Shown: one piece after another, positions 1 through 9,514 of the stretch
How positions within the stretch are numbered: the first letter of the stretch is position 1
Layout of the letters: every line of letters starts with the position of its first letter
NCBI RefSeq assembly: GCF_002214625.1
Contig: NZ_CP015994.1
Span: forward strand, 806,001-870,000
Length of the DNA stretch: 64,000 nt
From: Anaplasma ovis str. Haibei
Lineage (GTDB): Bacteria > Pseudomonadota > Alphaproteobacteria > Rickettsiales > Anaplasmataceae
Reading direction: 5' to 3'
Program-made: the position numbers and the translations under genes
The notes under the pieces: model-generated
What the model saw: only the letters and a program-made list of their open reading frames with translations
Database searches by the model: none
What the model was told of the DNA's origin: nothing

Positions 1-80
1 ACCATGCGGTAGACTGAGACTTTCACTGTCTTATCTCGCCTAGCATCCGTGACGACACCCACTAGGACTCCCTTAGACAT
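1..80 (-). CDS. rpsQ: 30S ribosomal protein S17 (N-terminal fragment, cut by window edge)
   Basis: Only the first 26 codons are in the window. The ATG is at 80-78 and the reading begins MSKGVLVGVVTDARRDKTVK, the usual S17 start (KGxVxSDKxDKTV). S17 binds 16S rRNA in the small subunit. The start overlaps the rpmC stop codon by 8 bases, as expected for the conserved L16-L29-S17 order. It is too short for an open-reading-frame scan, so it rests on gene order and the N-terminal motif. Confidence 0.9.
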   Translation of the reverse strand, partial: MSKGVLVGVVTDARRDKTVKVSVYRM

Positions 81-279
81 CATCCCCTCTCACTCTTCTC
101 CAACTCAGCGTGGTAAGCACTCTGGCTATCTCCTTCTTAATTGCGCTACGTTTGGCACTGCTGGTAGACGCACCTCCCTTACTCTCAAACACCTGGGCAA
201 CCAAATCCCTACGCAGGGACGCCAGCTCCTCGCGCAGCTCTTTAGAAGACTTCCCCTTCATGTCTACAGAAGAACCCAT
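73..279 (-). CDS. rpmC: 50S ribosomal protein L29
   Basis: 68 aa with the L29 signature: an N-terminal helix KGKSSKELREELASLRRDL followed by a second helix ending in ARVLTTL. L29 sits at the polypeptide exit tunnel. A GAGG element overlapping the end of rplP lies about 9 bases upstream of the ATG at 279, which favours this start over the ATG at 261. The gene is translationally packed between rplP (7 bases upstream) and rpsQ (overlap). Confidence 0.93.
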   Translation of the reverse strand: MGSSVDMKGKSSKELREELASLRRDLVAQVFESKGGASTSSAKRSAIKKEIARVLTTLSWRRVRGDDV

Positions 280-286
280 AACTAAC

Positions 287-703
287 TTACCTCAACCCAT
301 CTTCAACATAACTACACTTCACGGGCAACTTGGCACTCGCCTTCCTAAGGGCCTCCCTAGCCAAGATGGGCGAAACCCCACCTATTTCAAACAACACCCT
401 GCCCGGTTGCACCCTACACACCCACATTTCTATGCTGCCTTTGCCCTTACCCATACGGACATCAACAGGTTTCTTGCTCACCGGGAGGTGACAGAACACC
501 CTTATCCACACCTTTCCCACGCGTCTAAGACTCCTCGATATACTGCGCCTAGCCGACTCAATTTGCTTAGAAGTCAGCCTGCACGGCTCCAACGCTTTAA
601 GCCCGCATGAACCAAAGGCCAATTCGCTACCGCCCTTTGTTTGACCCTTTATGCGCCCTTTAAAGCTCTTAGAGTACTTGGTTTTTTTCGGCACAAACAA
701 CAT
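287..703 (-). CDS. rplP: 50S ribosomal protein L16
   Basis: 138 aa, normal length for L16. It begins [17 protein letters not shown] and carries the conserved basic N-terminus and the [22 protein letters not shown] region that contacts 23S rRNA near the A-site finger. It lies 9 bases downstream of rpsC and 7 bases before rpmC, in conserved S10-operon order. Confidence 0.97.
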   Translation of the reverse strand: MLFVPKKTKYSKSFKGRIKGQTKGGSELAFGSCGLKALEPCRLTSKQIESARRSISRSLRRVGKVWIRVFCHLPVSKKPVDVRMGKGKGSIEMWVCRVQPGRVLFEIGGVSPILAREALRKASAKLPVKCSYVEDGLR

Positions 704-712
704 AATAATATC

Positions 713-1348
713 TCACTCAACACCAGTCCTAGAATCGCCCACATGGACCCAGACCTTCACACCAACAATCCCATATATGGTCTTAGCTTCAGCGCAGCTA
801 TAGTCTATGTTAGCCCTGAAAGTGTGTAGAGGCACGCTGCCTTCTTTATACCACTCTGTCCTCGCGATCTCTGCTCCACCTAGCCGCCCGGAACAACTGA
901 CCTTAACCCCTCTGGCACCAAGCTTCAAGCAGTTCTGAACACCCCGCTTCATAGCCCTCCTGAACGATACCCTTTTCTCCAACTGCTGCGCTATGTTCTC
1001 AGCTATCAGAGCGGCTTTTAGATCAGGCTTCTTAACCTCCACTATATGTAGCTCAACATCGTGATTGACCATCTGGGCAATTCTCTGCTTGACCCTGTCT
1101 ATATCAGTGCCTTTCTTACCAATTATGACACCAGGACGCGCGGAGTGTATGTTTATTATCACAGCATCGACCTTCCTGGCAATGACAACCCTACTAACCG
1201 CAGCATGGTGAAAAGTCTTTTTGACAAAATTGCGCAGAAGAAGGTCCTCGTGTAGCTTGGACGCATACCCCCCGTTAGCATACCACAGCGAATCCCAAGT
1301 CCCAACTATCCCTAACCTTAATCCAATAGGATTAGACTTTTGCCCCAT
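713..1348 (-). CDS. rpsC: 30S ribosomal protein S3
   Basis: 211 aa. The N-terminus [14 protein letters not shown] is the S3 hallmark, and the KH domain with its GxxG loop (GKKG, about residue 77) is present, followed by the C-terminal S3 domain ([20 protein letters not shown]). S3 lines the mRNA entry channel. It starts three bases after the rplV stop. Confidence 0.98.
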   Translation of the reverse strand: MGQKSNPIGLRLGIVGTWDSLWYANGGYASKLHEDLLLRNFVKKTFHHAAVSRVVIARKVDAVIINIHSARPGVIIGKKGTDIDRVKQRIAQMVNHDVELHIVEVKKPDLKAALIAENIAQQLEKRVSFRRAMKRGVQNCLKLGARGVKVSCSGRLGGAEIARTEWYKEGSVPLHTFRANIDYSCAEAKTIYGIVGVKVWVHVGDSRTGVE

Positions 1349-1351
1349 AAG

Positions 1352-1690
1352 TTACCTTTTCAACAATCTAATTACAACGCTTCCGTACCGTTTTCTGATT
1401 CTGCATGCTTTGCCCCGCGCTCTGGGCCGAACCCTACGCAGAGTGAAAGACTTACCAACCAAAACTTCCTTCACGTACAAACTGTCCAGGTCAACGTCGT
1501 AGTTAGCCTGAGCATTAGCCACAGCGGACCTGAGCACCTTCCCAACAAAGAGCGCAGCCTTTTTCTTGCAAAACTTCAGGTGCATAACAGCCGTAGACAC
1601 GTCCTGACCCCTTATCAGGTCCGCAACCAGATTCAACTTAGAAGGCGTAGACTTGAGACCCGACACCCTAGCACTGATAATAGTAGTCAT
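1352..1690 (-). CDS. rplV: 50S ribosomal protein L22
   Basis: 112 aa, typical L22 length. The N-terminal helix contains [14 protein letters not shown]. The long beta-hairpin that reaches into the exit tunnel corresponds to the segment ending in [17 protein letters not shown]. It is spaced by 3 bases from both rpsS and rpsC. Confidence 0.97.
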   Translation of the reverse strand: MTTIISARVSGLKSTPSKLNLVADLIRGQDVSTAVMHLKFCKKKAALFVGKVLRSAVANAQANYDVDLDSLYVKEVLVGKSFTLRRVRPRARGKACRIRKRYGSVVIRLLKR

Positions 1691-1693
1691 AAA

Positions 1694-1975
1694 CTAACCC
1701 TTCCTGGACACTTTCTTGTCACCCGCATGCCCCAGAAATCTCCTGGTAGGGGAAAACTCGCCAAATTTGCGCCCTACTATGTTGTCAGTTACCTTCACGG
1801 GTACGTAGGTCCTTCCATTGTGAACCCCAAAAGTCAGCCCTATAAACTTGTGCAGGATCACCGAAGACCTTGAGTGTATGTTTATGATCACACTCCTGTT
1901 GGATGCAATCGCCCTATTTGCAAGGCGCAGCACATGAGGGGCACAGAAAGGAGGCTTTTTAACCGATCGAGACAT
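1694..1975 (-). CDS. rpsS: 30S ribosomal protein S19
   Basis: 93 aa with [11 protein letters not shown] at the N-terminus and the conserved core [23 protein letters not shown], then KLGEF-like [11 protein letters not shown] near the C-terminus. S19 binds the 16S head near the A site. It is 5 bases downstream of rplB. Confidence 0.97.
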   Translation of the reverse strand: MSRSVKKPPFCAPHVLRLANRAIASNRSVIINIHSRSSVILHKFIGLTFGVHNGRTYVPVKVTDNIVGRKFGEFSPTRRFLGHAGDKKVSRKG

Positions 1976-1980
1976 ACAAA

Positions 1981-2814
1981 CTACCTCTTCCTGACAGACG
2001 AAACTTTTATGTATTTATCGCTATGCTTGCCACGCTTCCGAGTCTTCTTACCCTTAGTTGGCACACCCCATGGGGTAACAGAGTTCCTACCACCAGAAGT
2101 TTTACCTTCCCCGCCACCATGCGGGTGGTCTACGGGGTTCATGGCAACACCACGAACCGCAGGCCTGAAACCAAGCCACCTACTTCTGCCGGCCTTGCCT
2201 AGCTTTATGTTTTGATTGTTCAAATTTGAAACAACACCCACAGTTGCCCTGCATAACGCCAGAATCTTCCTCACCTCTCCGGAACCGAGCCTCAACAGGA
2301 CATACGCGCCGTCCCTACCCATGACCTGAGCATAGCTACCGGCTGCCCGAGCTATAATGCCGCCACCACCCGGCCTGAGCTCCACATTGTGTACAAAGGT
2401 CCCAGCAGGTATTGAGCTTAGCTGCAAACAATTCCCGGGAAGCACGTCTGACCCAGCACCGGAAACAACGACGTCCGAGGCCTTCAGCCCATCGGGAGCC
2501 AGGATGTAAGACAACTCCCCGTCTTCATATCGGACCAGGGCCAAAAAGGCAGTACGGTTTGGATCATATTCCAACCGCTGCACAACAGCCTGTATACCAT
2601 CCTTGTTCCTCTTGAGATCTACCACTCTACGCAGCCGCTTGTGCCCACCTCCACGGTGGCGCACAGTGACAACTCCATGTGCATTCCTACCTCCACTGGA
2701 GGCCCTACCAACAACCAGAGACTTCTCGGGCTTGCCACTCCACAGTGCAGCTCTGTTAACCATAACAGTTCCCCTAAGGGACGGAGTAATGGGGTTTAGA
2801 ACTTTAAGACTCAT
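1981..2814 (-). CDS. rplB: 50S ribosomal protein L2
   Basis: 277 aa, full length. It shows the N-terminal OB-like domain and the conserved C-terminal catalytic-core loop [20 protein letters not shown] containing the peptidyl-transferase-associated histidine. The ATG overlaps the rplW stop codon (ATGA), implying translational coupling. Confidence 0.98.
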   Translation of the reverse strand: MSLKVLNPITPSLRGTVMVNRAALWSGKPEKSLVVGRASSGGRNAHGVVTVRHRGGGHKRLRRVVDLKRNKDGIQAVVQRLEYDPNRTAFLALVRYEDGELSYILAPDGLKASDVVVSGAGSDVLPGNCLQLSSIPAGTFVHNVELRPGGGGIIARAAGSYAQVMGRDGAYVLLRLGSGEVRKILALCRATVGVVSNLNNQNIKLGKAGRSRWLGFRPAVRGVAMNPVDHPHGGGEGKTSGGRNSVTPWGVPTKGKKTRKRGKHSDKYIKVSSVRKR

Positions 2815-3098
2815 TTCGCCCCCACAACCTTAAACTCCTTGCCCTTTGGCAGAGAAAAGTACACCTTTTTCCTGTCTTTCCTTCTTCCAGGAATGCCCTT
2901 ACAACGCTTCCTTTTACCCTTGACCCTAAGCGAGCATACATCGGTGGGGAGGTCCCCACACAGCAGCTTTATAGCGCGCTTGACCTGGGGCTTGGTAGCA
3001 CCAACAGCCACGTACACCGCATACCTGCTGTGTCCCTCACCTAATGAAACCGACTTCTCCGTAACCACAGGAGAAGAAATTACCGAAAAGCTATCCAT
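2811..3098 (-). CDS. rplW: 50S ribosomal protein L23
   Basis: 95 aa from the ATG at 3098 ([16 protein letters not shown]). An in-frame upstream ATG at 3116 would overlap rplD by 26 bases and is less likely; the chosen start overlaps rplD by 8. It contains the L23 core PVVTEKS...[22 protein letters not shown]23 is the docking site for SRP and trigger factor at the exit tunnel. Confidence 0.94.
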   Translation of the reverse strand: MDSFSVISSPVVTEKSVSLGEGHSRYAVYVAVGATKPQVKRAIKLLCGDLPTDVCSLRVKGKRKRCKGIPGRRKDRKKVYFSLPKGKEFKVVGAK

Positions 3099-3717
3099 TA
3101 CACAACCTACTCTCAAGACACTTAACTGTGCCGACGGTCAGAATCACGCAATCATGCCGCAATATATCAAGGACATTTATGCCAGCGTACTTCAGTAGGT
3201 CAACGTTCGGAAGATTCCTACATGCGCATGCGACTTTATCCTCATATGTCTCAGCAACTACCAAATAAGACCCATACGCACCGAAATTACCAAAAGTAGC
3301 ACGCGCATCTGCGGTTTTTTCCAAAAGCAAACCCGAGTCATCCAGCACCACAAGTTTGCTGTCAGAAACCTTCATAGACAGCGCAACCTTTAGCCCCAAC
3401 CTGCGTACTTTCTTGTTCAGAGAGTACGCATGGCTCCTATTCACGGGGCCAAACACCACTGCACCCCCCCGGAATTGTGGGCTGCGTAAACTACCTTGCC
3501 TAGCTCTACCGGTGTGCTTCTGCCTATAAGGCTTCGCCGTAGTACCAGAAACATCAGATATACACCTAGTCTTGTGCGTACCAGCACGCCTCTTGGCAAG
3601 CTGCCAGGCCACCACATCTCTTAGCACATCACGCCTGAGCTGCACACCAAACACCTCGGCGCTGAGCTGCACCTTGCCAACCACCTCATTCTTGATGTTA
3701 ACCACATTAACTTCCAT
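3091..3717 (-). CDS. rplD: 50S ribosomal protein L4
   Basis: 208 aa. The extended internal loop includes the classic segment KPYRQKHTGRARQGSLRSPQ and FRGGAVVFGPVNRSH, which enters the exit tunnel. In enterobacteria L4 also autoregulates the S10 operon; whether that occurs here cannot be seen. It lies between rplC (17-base gap) and rplW (overlap). Confidence 0.97.
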   Translation of the reverse strand: MEVNVVNIKNEVVGKVQLSAEVFGVQLRRDVLRDVVAWQLAKRRAGTHKTRCISDVSGTTAKPYRQKHTGRARQGSLRSPQFRGGAVVFGPVNRSHAYSLNKKVRRLGLKVALSMKVSDSKLVVLDDSGLLLEKTADARATFGNFGAYGSYLVVAETYEDKVACACRNLPNVDLLKYAGINVLDILRHDCVILTVGTVKCLESRLCNG

Positions 3718-3734
3718 GAACGCCTCTCACTTTC

Positions 3735-4433
3735 TCAACCAGCAGCGCCCACAGAAGACTCGGTAGCTACAATTCTACCTTCTCTCGGCACGGGCTTTTT
3801 CACAGCATCTCTCACCAGAACGTAAGAGCCGCAAGGCCCGGGGACGTTGGTGCCCTCAACAACAAGCAGAGATCTTTCGGAATCTACGAGTACCACCTTA
3901 AGATTCTGCATAACCGACATGGTGTGACCCATGTGCCCGGCCATCTTCTTGCCCTTAAAAACCCTACCGGGATCTTGGCACTGCCCCGTTGACCCTTGCG
4001 ACCTGTGAGATATGGAAACACCGTGAGACGCATGCAGCCCACCAAAATTGTGCCTCTTCATAACACCGGCAAAACCTCTACCTATCGAGCGTCCAGCCAC
4101 ATCCACAAACTGCCCCCGGAAAAAATGGTCTACCAGAACCTTGCCACCAAGTTCAACACCATCCACTGTATCTACACGGGACTCAAACAGGTGACAATCA
4201 ACGTCTACTCCCTTCTTCCTAAGCGCACATACCTGCGGCTTGTTTAAGCGCCCAGGCCGACGCACACCAAGCACAACCGCGTTATACCCGTGCACATCAC
4301 GACTTTTCACGTCAACAACGAAAGTGTCCTCCAACAGCAGCAAGGTCACAGGAACCCTAGCACCCGCATCCCCAAACACTGCAGTGCTGCCAACTTTCTT
4401 CATCAACAAACCAACCCTGCTTCCAGTCGCCAC
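3735..4433 (-). CDS. rplC: 50S ribosomal protein L3
   Basis: 232 aa. It begins at a GTG one base after the rpsJ stop (ATGSRVGLLMKKVGSTAVF) and contains the L3 signature FAGVMKRHNFGGLHASHGVS followed by the GQCQDPGRVFKGKKMAGHMG stretch that inserts into the peptidyl transferase region. Its length is normal for alphaproteobacteria. Confidence 0.97.
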   Translation of the reverse strand: MATGSRVGLLMKKVGSTAVFGDAGARVPVTLLLLEDTFVVDVKSRDVHGYNAVVLGVRRPGRLNKPQVCALRKKGVDVDCHLFESRVDTVDGVELGGKVLVDHFFRGQFVDVAGRSIGRGFAGVMKRHNFGGLHASHGVSISHRSQGSTGQCQDPGRVFKGKKMAGHMGHTMSVMQNLKVVLVDSERSLLVVEGTNVPGPCGSYVLVRDAVKKPVPREGRIVATESSVGAAG

Positions 4434-4434
4434 G

Positions 4435-4752
4435 TTACCCTCCTACGACCTTGACTTTGACATCAACACCAGCTGGAAGCTGAAGACTCATTAGGGCCTG
4501 AAGTATGGCGGAATTAGCCTTCGGTAGGCTAATCAACCTTTTGTGCGTCCTGATCTCGAACTGTTCCCTAGACTTCTTATCAACATGGGTCGAGCGATTA
4601 ACAATGAATTTCGCAATCCTGCGAGGAAAAAACACGGGACCATTAACTTTGGCGCCACTTCTCCTTGCAATCAGAATTATGCTGCGGGCAGACCTATCGA
4701 GCAGGCAATGGTCAAACGCCTTGAGTTCAATGTATATCTTCTGCGTTACCAT
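4435..4752 (-). CDS. rpsJ: 30S ribosomal protein S10
   Basis: 105 aa. It shows the S10 fold motif [20 protein letters not shown] and the loop with [19 protein letters not shown]10 is also the NusE antitermination factor. It starts 6 bases after the tuf stop, so tuf and the S10 operon are probably co-transcribed. Confidence 0.98.
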   Translation of the reverse strand: MVTQKIYIELKAFDHCLLDRSARSIILIARRSGAKVNGPVFFPRRIAKFIVNRSTHVDKKSREQFEIRTHKRLISLPKANSAILQALMSLQLPAGVDVKVKVVGG

Positions 4753-4758
4753 AAACCG

Positions 4759-5940
4759 CTACTCCAAAATCTCAGTTATGATACCGGAGCCCACGGTTCT
4801 TCCACCTTCTCTAACCGCAAATCTCAATCCCTTATCGAGAGCAACTGGTTTGTCCAGAGCTACCTCAATACTCAGATTATCACCAGGCATCACCATCTCA
4901 ACCCCACTGGGCAGCTTTATGCTGCCAGTAACATCTGTGGTGCGGACATAGAACTGAGGCTGGTAGTTGGAGAAAAACGGAGTGTGCCTCCCACCTTCCT
5001 CCTTCTTTAGAATGTATACCTCTGCCTTGAACGCCTTGTATGAACGTATCTGACCTGGCGCACTCAATACCTGGCCTCGCTCCACATCTTCCTTCTTGAT
5101 GCCCCTGAGTAGTATGCCAGCGTTGTCCCCAGCTTCACCTGTCTCTAGAGCCTTGTGGAACATCTCAACCCCAGTGCATACCGTGCTCTGTAGATCCCTG
5201 AGACCTACAATGTCTACCTTGTCCCCTACCTTGATCACTCCTCTCTCAATCCTTCCCGTAACTACCGTGCCACGGCCAGGTATCGAGAACACATCTTCAA
5301 CCGACATCAAAAATGGCTTGTCTTTCTCTCTAACCGGAAGCTCTATCTTCTCTAACGCCCCTACCAGCTCCATGATCTTCTCACTCCACGGACCGTCAGA
5401 ACTCTCCTCTAACGCCTTTACCGCAGAACCCCTAACTACGTCAACCCCATCACCGTCATACCCATAGTTGCTCAGAAGCTCCCTAACCTCCATCTCAACT
5501 ATCGATAGCATCTCCTCATCTTCTACTACGTCACACTTGTTTATCCATGTGACTATGTCTTTCACTCCTACCTGCTTGGCTAGTAGTATGTGCTCCCGAG
5601 TCTGTGGCATGGCACCGTCAGTCGCAGAAACAACTAGTATCGCTACGTCCATCTGTGCAGCACCCGTTATCATGTTCTTTATGTAGTCCGCATGCCCAGG
5701 ACAGTCCACATGAGCGTAGTGCCTGCCCTCCGTCTCATACTCTACGTGCGCTGTAGAAATCGTAATGCCACGCGCCCTCTCCTCAGGAGCCTTGTCTATC
5801 TCATCGTACTTTACTACCTTGTTCGCTCCGCTAAGCCTCCTTGTCAATACCGTAGTAAGCGCAGCCGTTAACGTGGTCTTCCCGTGGTCAACATGCCCTA
5901 TCGTACCTACGTTTATGTGCGGCTTTCTCCCTTCTGTCAT
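4759..5940 (-). CDS. tuf: Translation elongation factor Tu
   Basis: 393 aa from the ATG at 5940 ([20 protein letters not shown]); the frame stays open seven codons further but lacks the family start there. EF-Tu delivers aminoacyl-tRNA to the ribosome as a GTP complex. The G motifs are visible: GHVDHGKT (about residue 15), DCPGHADY (about 77) and NKCD (about 132). The beta-barrel domains II and III follow, with the usual C-terminus [14 protein letters not shown]. It lies between two tRNA genes and rpsJ, a position chimeric between classical tufA and tufB contexts. Members of this family often carry a second tuf copy; none is in this window. Confidence 0.98.
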   Translation of the reverse strand: MTEGRKPHINVGTIGHVDHGKTTLTAALTTVLTRRLSGANKVVKYDEIDKAPEERARGITISTAHVEYETEGRHYAHVDCPGHADYIKNMITGAAQMDVAILVVSATDGAMPQTREHILLAKQVGVKDIVTWINKCDVVEDEEMLSIVEMEVRELLSNYGYDGDGVDVVRGSAVKALEESSDGPWSEKIMELVGALEKIELPVREKDKPFLMSVEDVFSIPGRGTVVTGRIERGVIKVGDKVDIVGLRDLQSTVCTGVEMFHKALETGEAGDNAGILLRGIKKEDVERGQVLSAPGQIRSYKAFKAEVYILKKEEGGRHTPFFSNYQPQFYVRTTDVTGSIKLPSGVEMVMPGDNLSIEVALDKPVALDKGLRFAVREGGRTVGSGIITEILE

Positions 5941-5988
5941 AAAATTACCCCAAAACAACACATTACAGCGACAAGATACCTTTCAAAG

Positions 5989-6059
5989 AGCGGGTAATGG
6001 GAATCGAACCCACGCGGGCAGCTTGGAAGGCTGCTACTCTACCACTGAGTTATACCCGC
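5989..6059 (-). tRNA. tRNA-Gly (anticodon UCC)
   Basis: A 71-nt cloverleaf can be drawn on the minus strand. The acceptor GCGGGTA (6059-6053) pairs with TACCCGC (5996-5990). The D arm contains AGTGGTAGA, the anticodon loop CTTCCAA gives UCC, and the T arm GTGGGTTCGATTCCCAT follows. The CCA end is not encoded. It lies between tRNA-Tyr and tuf. Confidence 0.97.
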
Positions 6060-6067
6060 AACAGCCG

Positions 6068-6150
6068 TGGAGGAGGTAGGATTTGAACCTACGTACACAT
6101 AAGTGGGCAGATTTACAGTCTGCTGCCTTTGACCACTCGGCCACCCCTCC
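6068..6150 (-). tRNA. tRNA-Tyr (anticodon GUA)
   Basis: An 83-nt class II tRNA on the minus strand. The acceptor GGAGGGG (6150-6144) pairs with CTCCTCC, the anticodon is GUA within GACTGTAAATC, and a long variable arm and the T loop GTTCAAATCC follow. The discriminator is A and CCA is not encoded. It is separated from tRNA-Gly by 8 bases and probably shares a transcript with it and tuf. Confidence 0.97.
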
Positions 6151-6185
6151 CCTGAGACTCAGCAAAAAAGCGACGCCCCTGTAAT

Positions 6186-6213
6186 AGCATATAATTCACA
6201 AAAGCAATACCAA
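6186..6213 (-). promoter_or_regulatory. Candidate promoter for the tRNA-tuf-S10 transcript
   Basis: On the minus strand TTGGTA (6213-6208) and TATGCT (6191-6186) are spaced by 16 bases, about 35 bases upstream of tRNA-Tyr. Each hexamer matches four of six sigma-70 consensus positions. Placement is sensible, but the match is only moderate. Confidence 0.35.
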
Positions 6214-6314
6214 AAAAACCAACTGCGATTCTAGAGTTGATTCAGAAAAATTAAACCCTACAATACGTCACTGCATACGTTAGCAAAATTTTTAGGCTTT
6301 GCAACAACAGAGTT

Positions 6315-7100
6315 ATGGGTCGCACCAGAAATCATGAGGGATGCATGTGGATATGCGGTAGGCACGTGTGCATTTCTGCTCTCCAGAACCCAAATAGGGT
6401 GTGTAGAGATATGCTAGTTACCGGAGAGTTCCTGAAGAAGTACCCAGAAGTTGCGCGTATGGCACAGAGCAAAGGCGTACACCCAAGAAGGGTTGCGGCG
6501 GGGGAAATCAGCAAGATTTGGGGCCACAGTGGAATGGCGCATCAGGGAATTGCGCTCAGGGTTGGTAGGCTCTCCGGGCACGACGGTAGCAAGCTCAGGG
6601 TGGAAGATATAGTGTCGGCCCACCTTTCCAATACTTCTACCGTAGTCCTCCTAGATAGGGTTACAGACATCAATAACGTGGGCGCAATAGTAAGGTCAGC
6701 CGCTTGTTTTGATGTGGATGCGGTCATTCTACCGGAACATCATTCTCCCTCCGAAAGCTGCGTAATTACGAAAGCTTCCAGCGGAGCCGCAGATATTGTC
6801 CCTGTAGTGCAAGTGGGCAATCTGGTCAAAACGATGGAATACTTGAAGCAGCATGGATACTGGTGCTACGGCATGGATGCGGGCGGGGATAAGGCCTTGC
6901 ACGAAATTAGTTTTTGTGAGCGCAGAGCCATAATACTGGGCTCAGAGGGAAAGGGCATAAGGAGGTTGACAAGGGAGCATTGTGATCATCTAGTCAAGAT
7001 CCCGATGTCAGCAAGGATTGATAGCCTGAATGTATCCAATGCGGCCGCAATAGCGCTATACTCGAGTTATCTGCAGCTACACGGAAACGTTCGTGACTAA
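6315..7100 (+). CDS. rlmB: 23S rRNA 2'-O-methyltransferase RlmB (TrmH/SpoU family)
   Basis: 261 aa. The N-terminal substrate-binding domain begins around WICGRHVCISALQNPNR. The SPOUT domain holds the three family motifs: motif 1 DRVTDINNVGAIVRSA (about residue 113), motif 2 LGSEGKGIRRL (about 213) and motif 3 IPMSARIDSLNVSNAAAIALY (about 232) that forms the trefoil knot and binds S-adenosylmethionine. RlmB methylates a guanosine of the 23S peptidyl transferase loop in E. coli; other TrmH-type targets are possible. The start codon is the first ATG of the frame. The 3' end overlaps the GTG of cmk by 8 bases. Confidence 0.9.
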   Translation: MGRTRNHEGCMWICGRHVCISALQNPNRVCRDMLVTGEFLKKYPEVARMAQSKGVHPRRVAAGEISKIWGHSGMAHQGIALRVGRLSGHDGSKLRVEDIVSAHLSNTSTVVLLDRVTDINNVGAIVRSAACFDVDAVILPEHHSPSESCVITKASSGAADIVPVVQVGNLVKTMEYLKQHGYWCYGMDAGGDKALHEISFCERRAIILGSEGKGIRRLTREHCDHLVKIPMSARIDSLNVSNAAAIALYSSYLQLHGNVRD

Positions 7101-7767
7101 TACCCCTAGCAACCAGCAGCGCAGCAAGCGCTTGGTTATAGCCATAGACGGGCCATCGTCTTCAGGAAAGGGCACGCTCGCCAAGGAACTAGCCAACGTT
7201 TTGCGCATGCAACACTTGGACACCGGAAAGTTGTACAGGGTCTTCGCAGTCAAATTCCCGCACAAATACTCACAGGCCCGCAGCCACGAGGAAATTCGGC
7301 TGAACACAGAGGAAGAAGAAGAAATGCTAGCAGCACTGAATAATGACGACCCAGGGTACTATAGCGAACACGTTGGAAGGATGGCATCGATACTCGCGAG
7401 AAATAGCCAGGTTAGGTCCGCGTTGCTGCCAATACAGCGGCAGTTTGTGCTCAATGCCCCACAGGGCGCTGTTGTAGACGGGAGGGATATAGCTTCCGTC
7501 GTGTGCCCAGATGCCGATGTGAAGATCTTCGTTAGTGCATATGCGTCAGTTAGGGCACGAAGGCGCTTTAGGCAGCTGTGCGGTTCTAACCGTAAGGCAA
7601 TGTACAAAACCGTGCTCTTCCACCTGCTGCACAGGGACATCAGGGATACCTGCAGAAGTTCTGCCCCATTGGTGCGCACTGAGGATGCTATATATCTGAA
7701 CAATTCGCACATGCAAAAGGCTGCTGCCCTACGGGAATTGGTGGAAAAAATAAAAACGTTCTTGTAA
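7093..7767 (+). CDS. cmk: Cytidylate kinase
   Basis: 224 aa from a GTG at 7093. It phosphorylates CMP/dCMP to the diphosphates. The P-loop IDGPSSSGKGTLAKELA lies at residues 17-33, the CMP-binding region HLDTGKLYR at about 42, and GRDIASVVCPDADVKIFV at about 134. It is coupled to rlmB by overlap. cmk immediately upstream of rpsA is a conserved bacterial pair. It is slightly divergent in the middle region but the length is normal. Confidence 0.93.
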   Translation: MTNTPSNQQRSKRLVIAIDGPSSSGKGTLAKELANVLRMQHLDTGKLYRVFAVKFPHKYSQARSHEEIRLNTEEEEEMLAALNNDDPGYYSEHVGRMASILARNSQVRSALLPIQRQFVLNAPQGAVVDGRDIASVVCPDADVKIFVSAYASVRARRRFRQLCGSNRKAMYKTVLFHLLHRDIRDTCRSSAPLVRTEDAIYLNNSHMQKAAALRELVEKIKTFL

Positions 7768-7831
7768 AACTGCGTGAACGGTATATCATTGCCACTCGTT
7801 GTTTTCTTTTCGTTGTTTGCGGGCTTAGTGT

Positions 7832-9511
7832 ATGTCGTCAGGTACGGGTGTGCAGGGCAGTGCTTCTGGTAGCATAAACAGGATGTATTCCAACAGATTT
7901 GTGAGCCATGGCTTTGAGGATATAGAGTCCGGTGATGCTGACCTTTCTGACGCTCTGTCTGAGCTCCTGGATAAGGGGCCAAAGGAGGGTGAGATAATAG
8001 AGGGCACAGTGATCTGTATGGATGGTGGGTATATAACCGTCGACGCAGGGCTGAAGTCCGAGGGTGTGGTCTCCCTTAGGGAGTTTGAGCTTGGTGATGG
8101 CGGACAGGACGTTGAGGTTGGTTCCAAGGTCAAGCTATGCCTGGAGAAGATCGAGGGCAGAAGTGGAAGTGTGGTCCTGAGCCGAGAGAAGGCAATAAGG
8201 GATGAATTGTGGCAAAAGCTCGAGAAGGCTGCGGAAGAGAAGACTGACGTAGAGGGGGTTATATTTGGTTCCATCAGGTGTGGGTACACCGTAGATGTCG
8301 GGGGCGTTGTCGCCTTTCTGCCCGCAAGCCATGTTGGGCTGCGCCAGGTCAAAGACATTACCCCTTTGTTGGGTAAAAAGCAGCAGTTCCGCATTCTCAA
8401 GATGGACAAGAAGCAGGGGAACATCGTTGTTTCTCGGAAGGCAGTGCTGGAAGAGTCGCTTGCAGACGCTAAGGATTCTTTCCTAAGCCAGTTGGAGGAA
8501 GGCAGCATAATAGAGGGTAAGGTCAAGAGCATAACCAAGTATGGCGTGTTCATAGGCATACACGAATCTCCGTCCGTAGGGGTCGTAGATGGGCTGTTGC
8601 ACATAACAGATATCTCCTGGAGCCGTGTGAGCCACCCGTCGGCCGTGTTTTCTTGTGGGCAGACAGTGCGCGCAAAGATAATCAGGATTGACAGGGAAAA
8701 CCGTAAAATCTCTCTGGGAGTTAAGCAGTTGGAGGAGAGCCCCTGGGCAAACGTGGAGGAGAGATATCCTGTGGACAGTATCCATAAGGGTATAGTCACA
8801 AGCATAGAGGATTATGGGATCTTCGTGGAGCTAGAAACCGGGGTAGAGGGGCTGATACACGTATCTGAGGTAAGTTGGGTGAGGAGCCACCTGCCTGTAA
8901 ACCAAACCTTCATGCGTGGTGAGGAGGTTGAAGCAAAAGTCCTCAGCCTAGACGCAGCCAAAAACCGCATGAGTTTGAGTATAAAGAGGTGTAAGGAGAA
9001 CCCGTGGGAGGCGTTTATAGAAAAGTATCCCGTCGGGTCAATTGTTGAGACCAGAGTGAAGAGCATAAGCAGCTTGGGCATGTTTGTTTCGTTTGAGGAT
9101 GACACTTCAGGGTCAGGCATTGAAGGGCTGATTCGCTCCACCGAGCTGAGTTGGAGTAGCTCCCCCGAAGCAGCGTTGAAGAAGTACAACGTTGGAGACC
9201 TTGTGAAAGCTAAAATATTGATGGTTGCCACAAACAAGAACAAAATAGATCTAGGGGTTAAGCAGATTGAGCGGGATCCTTTCCTTGATTTGCTCAAGAG
9301 AGTCGGGATTGGCGAACGCATTGTTGTCACCGTGTCAAAGGTTCTTGAGGACATGGGTGTGTTGGTTGACGTGTTCGAGGGGTCAGAGAGCTTCAACGTA
9401 TTGGTGAAGCAAGAGTACCTGCCCGAGAACAAGAAGTTCTTTCCTGGTGACAGGGTAGAAGCTGAGGTTTTAACGATTGGGTCTTACAGTCTTGTCTTAT
9501 CGCTGAGGTAG
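7832..9511 (+). CDS. rpsA: 30S ribosomal protein S1
   Basis: 559 aa. Six S1/OB repeats can be followed, each with a pattern such as GxVxSIxxYGVFIGI or GIVTSIEDYGIFVELE and a downstream GLIHVSEVSW-like strand. The first two repeats are the degenerate ribosome-binding ones and the later four are the RNA-binding ones. S1 recruits mRNA to the small subunit. ATG at 7832; the cmk-rpsA-(sppA/IHF) order is conserved. The acidic N-terminal leader of about 45 residues before the first repeat is lineage-typical. Confidence 0.97.
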   Translation: MSSGTGVQGSASGSINRMYSNRFVSHGFEDIESGDADLSDALSELLDKGPKEGEIIEGTVICMDGGYITVDAGLKSEGVVSLREFELGDGGQDVEVGSKVKLCLEKIEGRSGSVVLSREKAIRDELWQKLEKAAEEKTDVEGVIFGSIRCGYTVDVGGVVAFLPASHVGLRQVKDITPLLGKKQQFRILKMDKKQGNIVVSRKAVLEESLADAKDSFLSQLEEGSIIEGKVKSITKYGVFIGIHESPSVGVVDGLLHITDISWSRVSHPSAVFSCGQTVRAKIIRIDRENRKISLGVKQLEESPWANVEERYPVDSIHKGIVTSIEDYGIFVELETGVEGLIHVSEVSWVRSHLPVNQTFMRGEEVEAKVLSLDAAKNRMSLSIKRCKENPWEAFIEKYPVGSIVETRVKSISSLGMFVSFEDDTSGSGIEGLIRSTELSWSSSPEAALKKYNVGDLVKAKILMVATNKNKIDLGVKQIERDPFLDLLKRVGIGERIVVTVSKVLEDMGVLVDVFEGSESFNVLVKQEYLPENKKFFPGDRVEAEVLTIGSYSLVLSLR

Positions 9512-9514
9512 GGG

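Noticed and set aside
7825-8805. 326-codon minus-strand frame
   Set aside because: Lies entirely opposite rpsA, whose six S1 repeats are unmistakable; composition is that of an antisense shadow.
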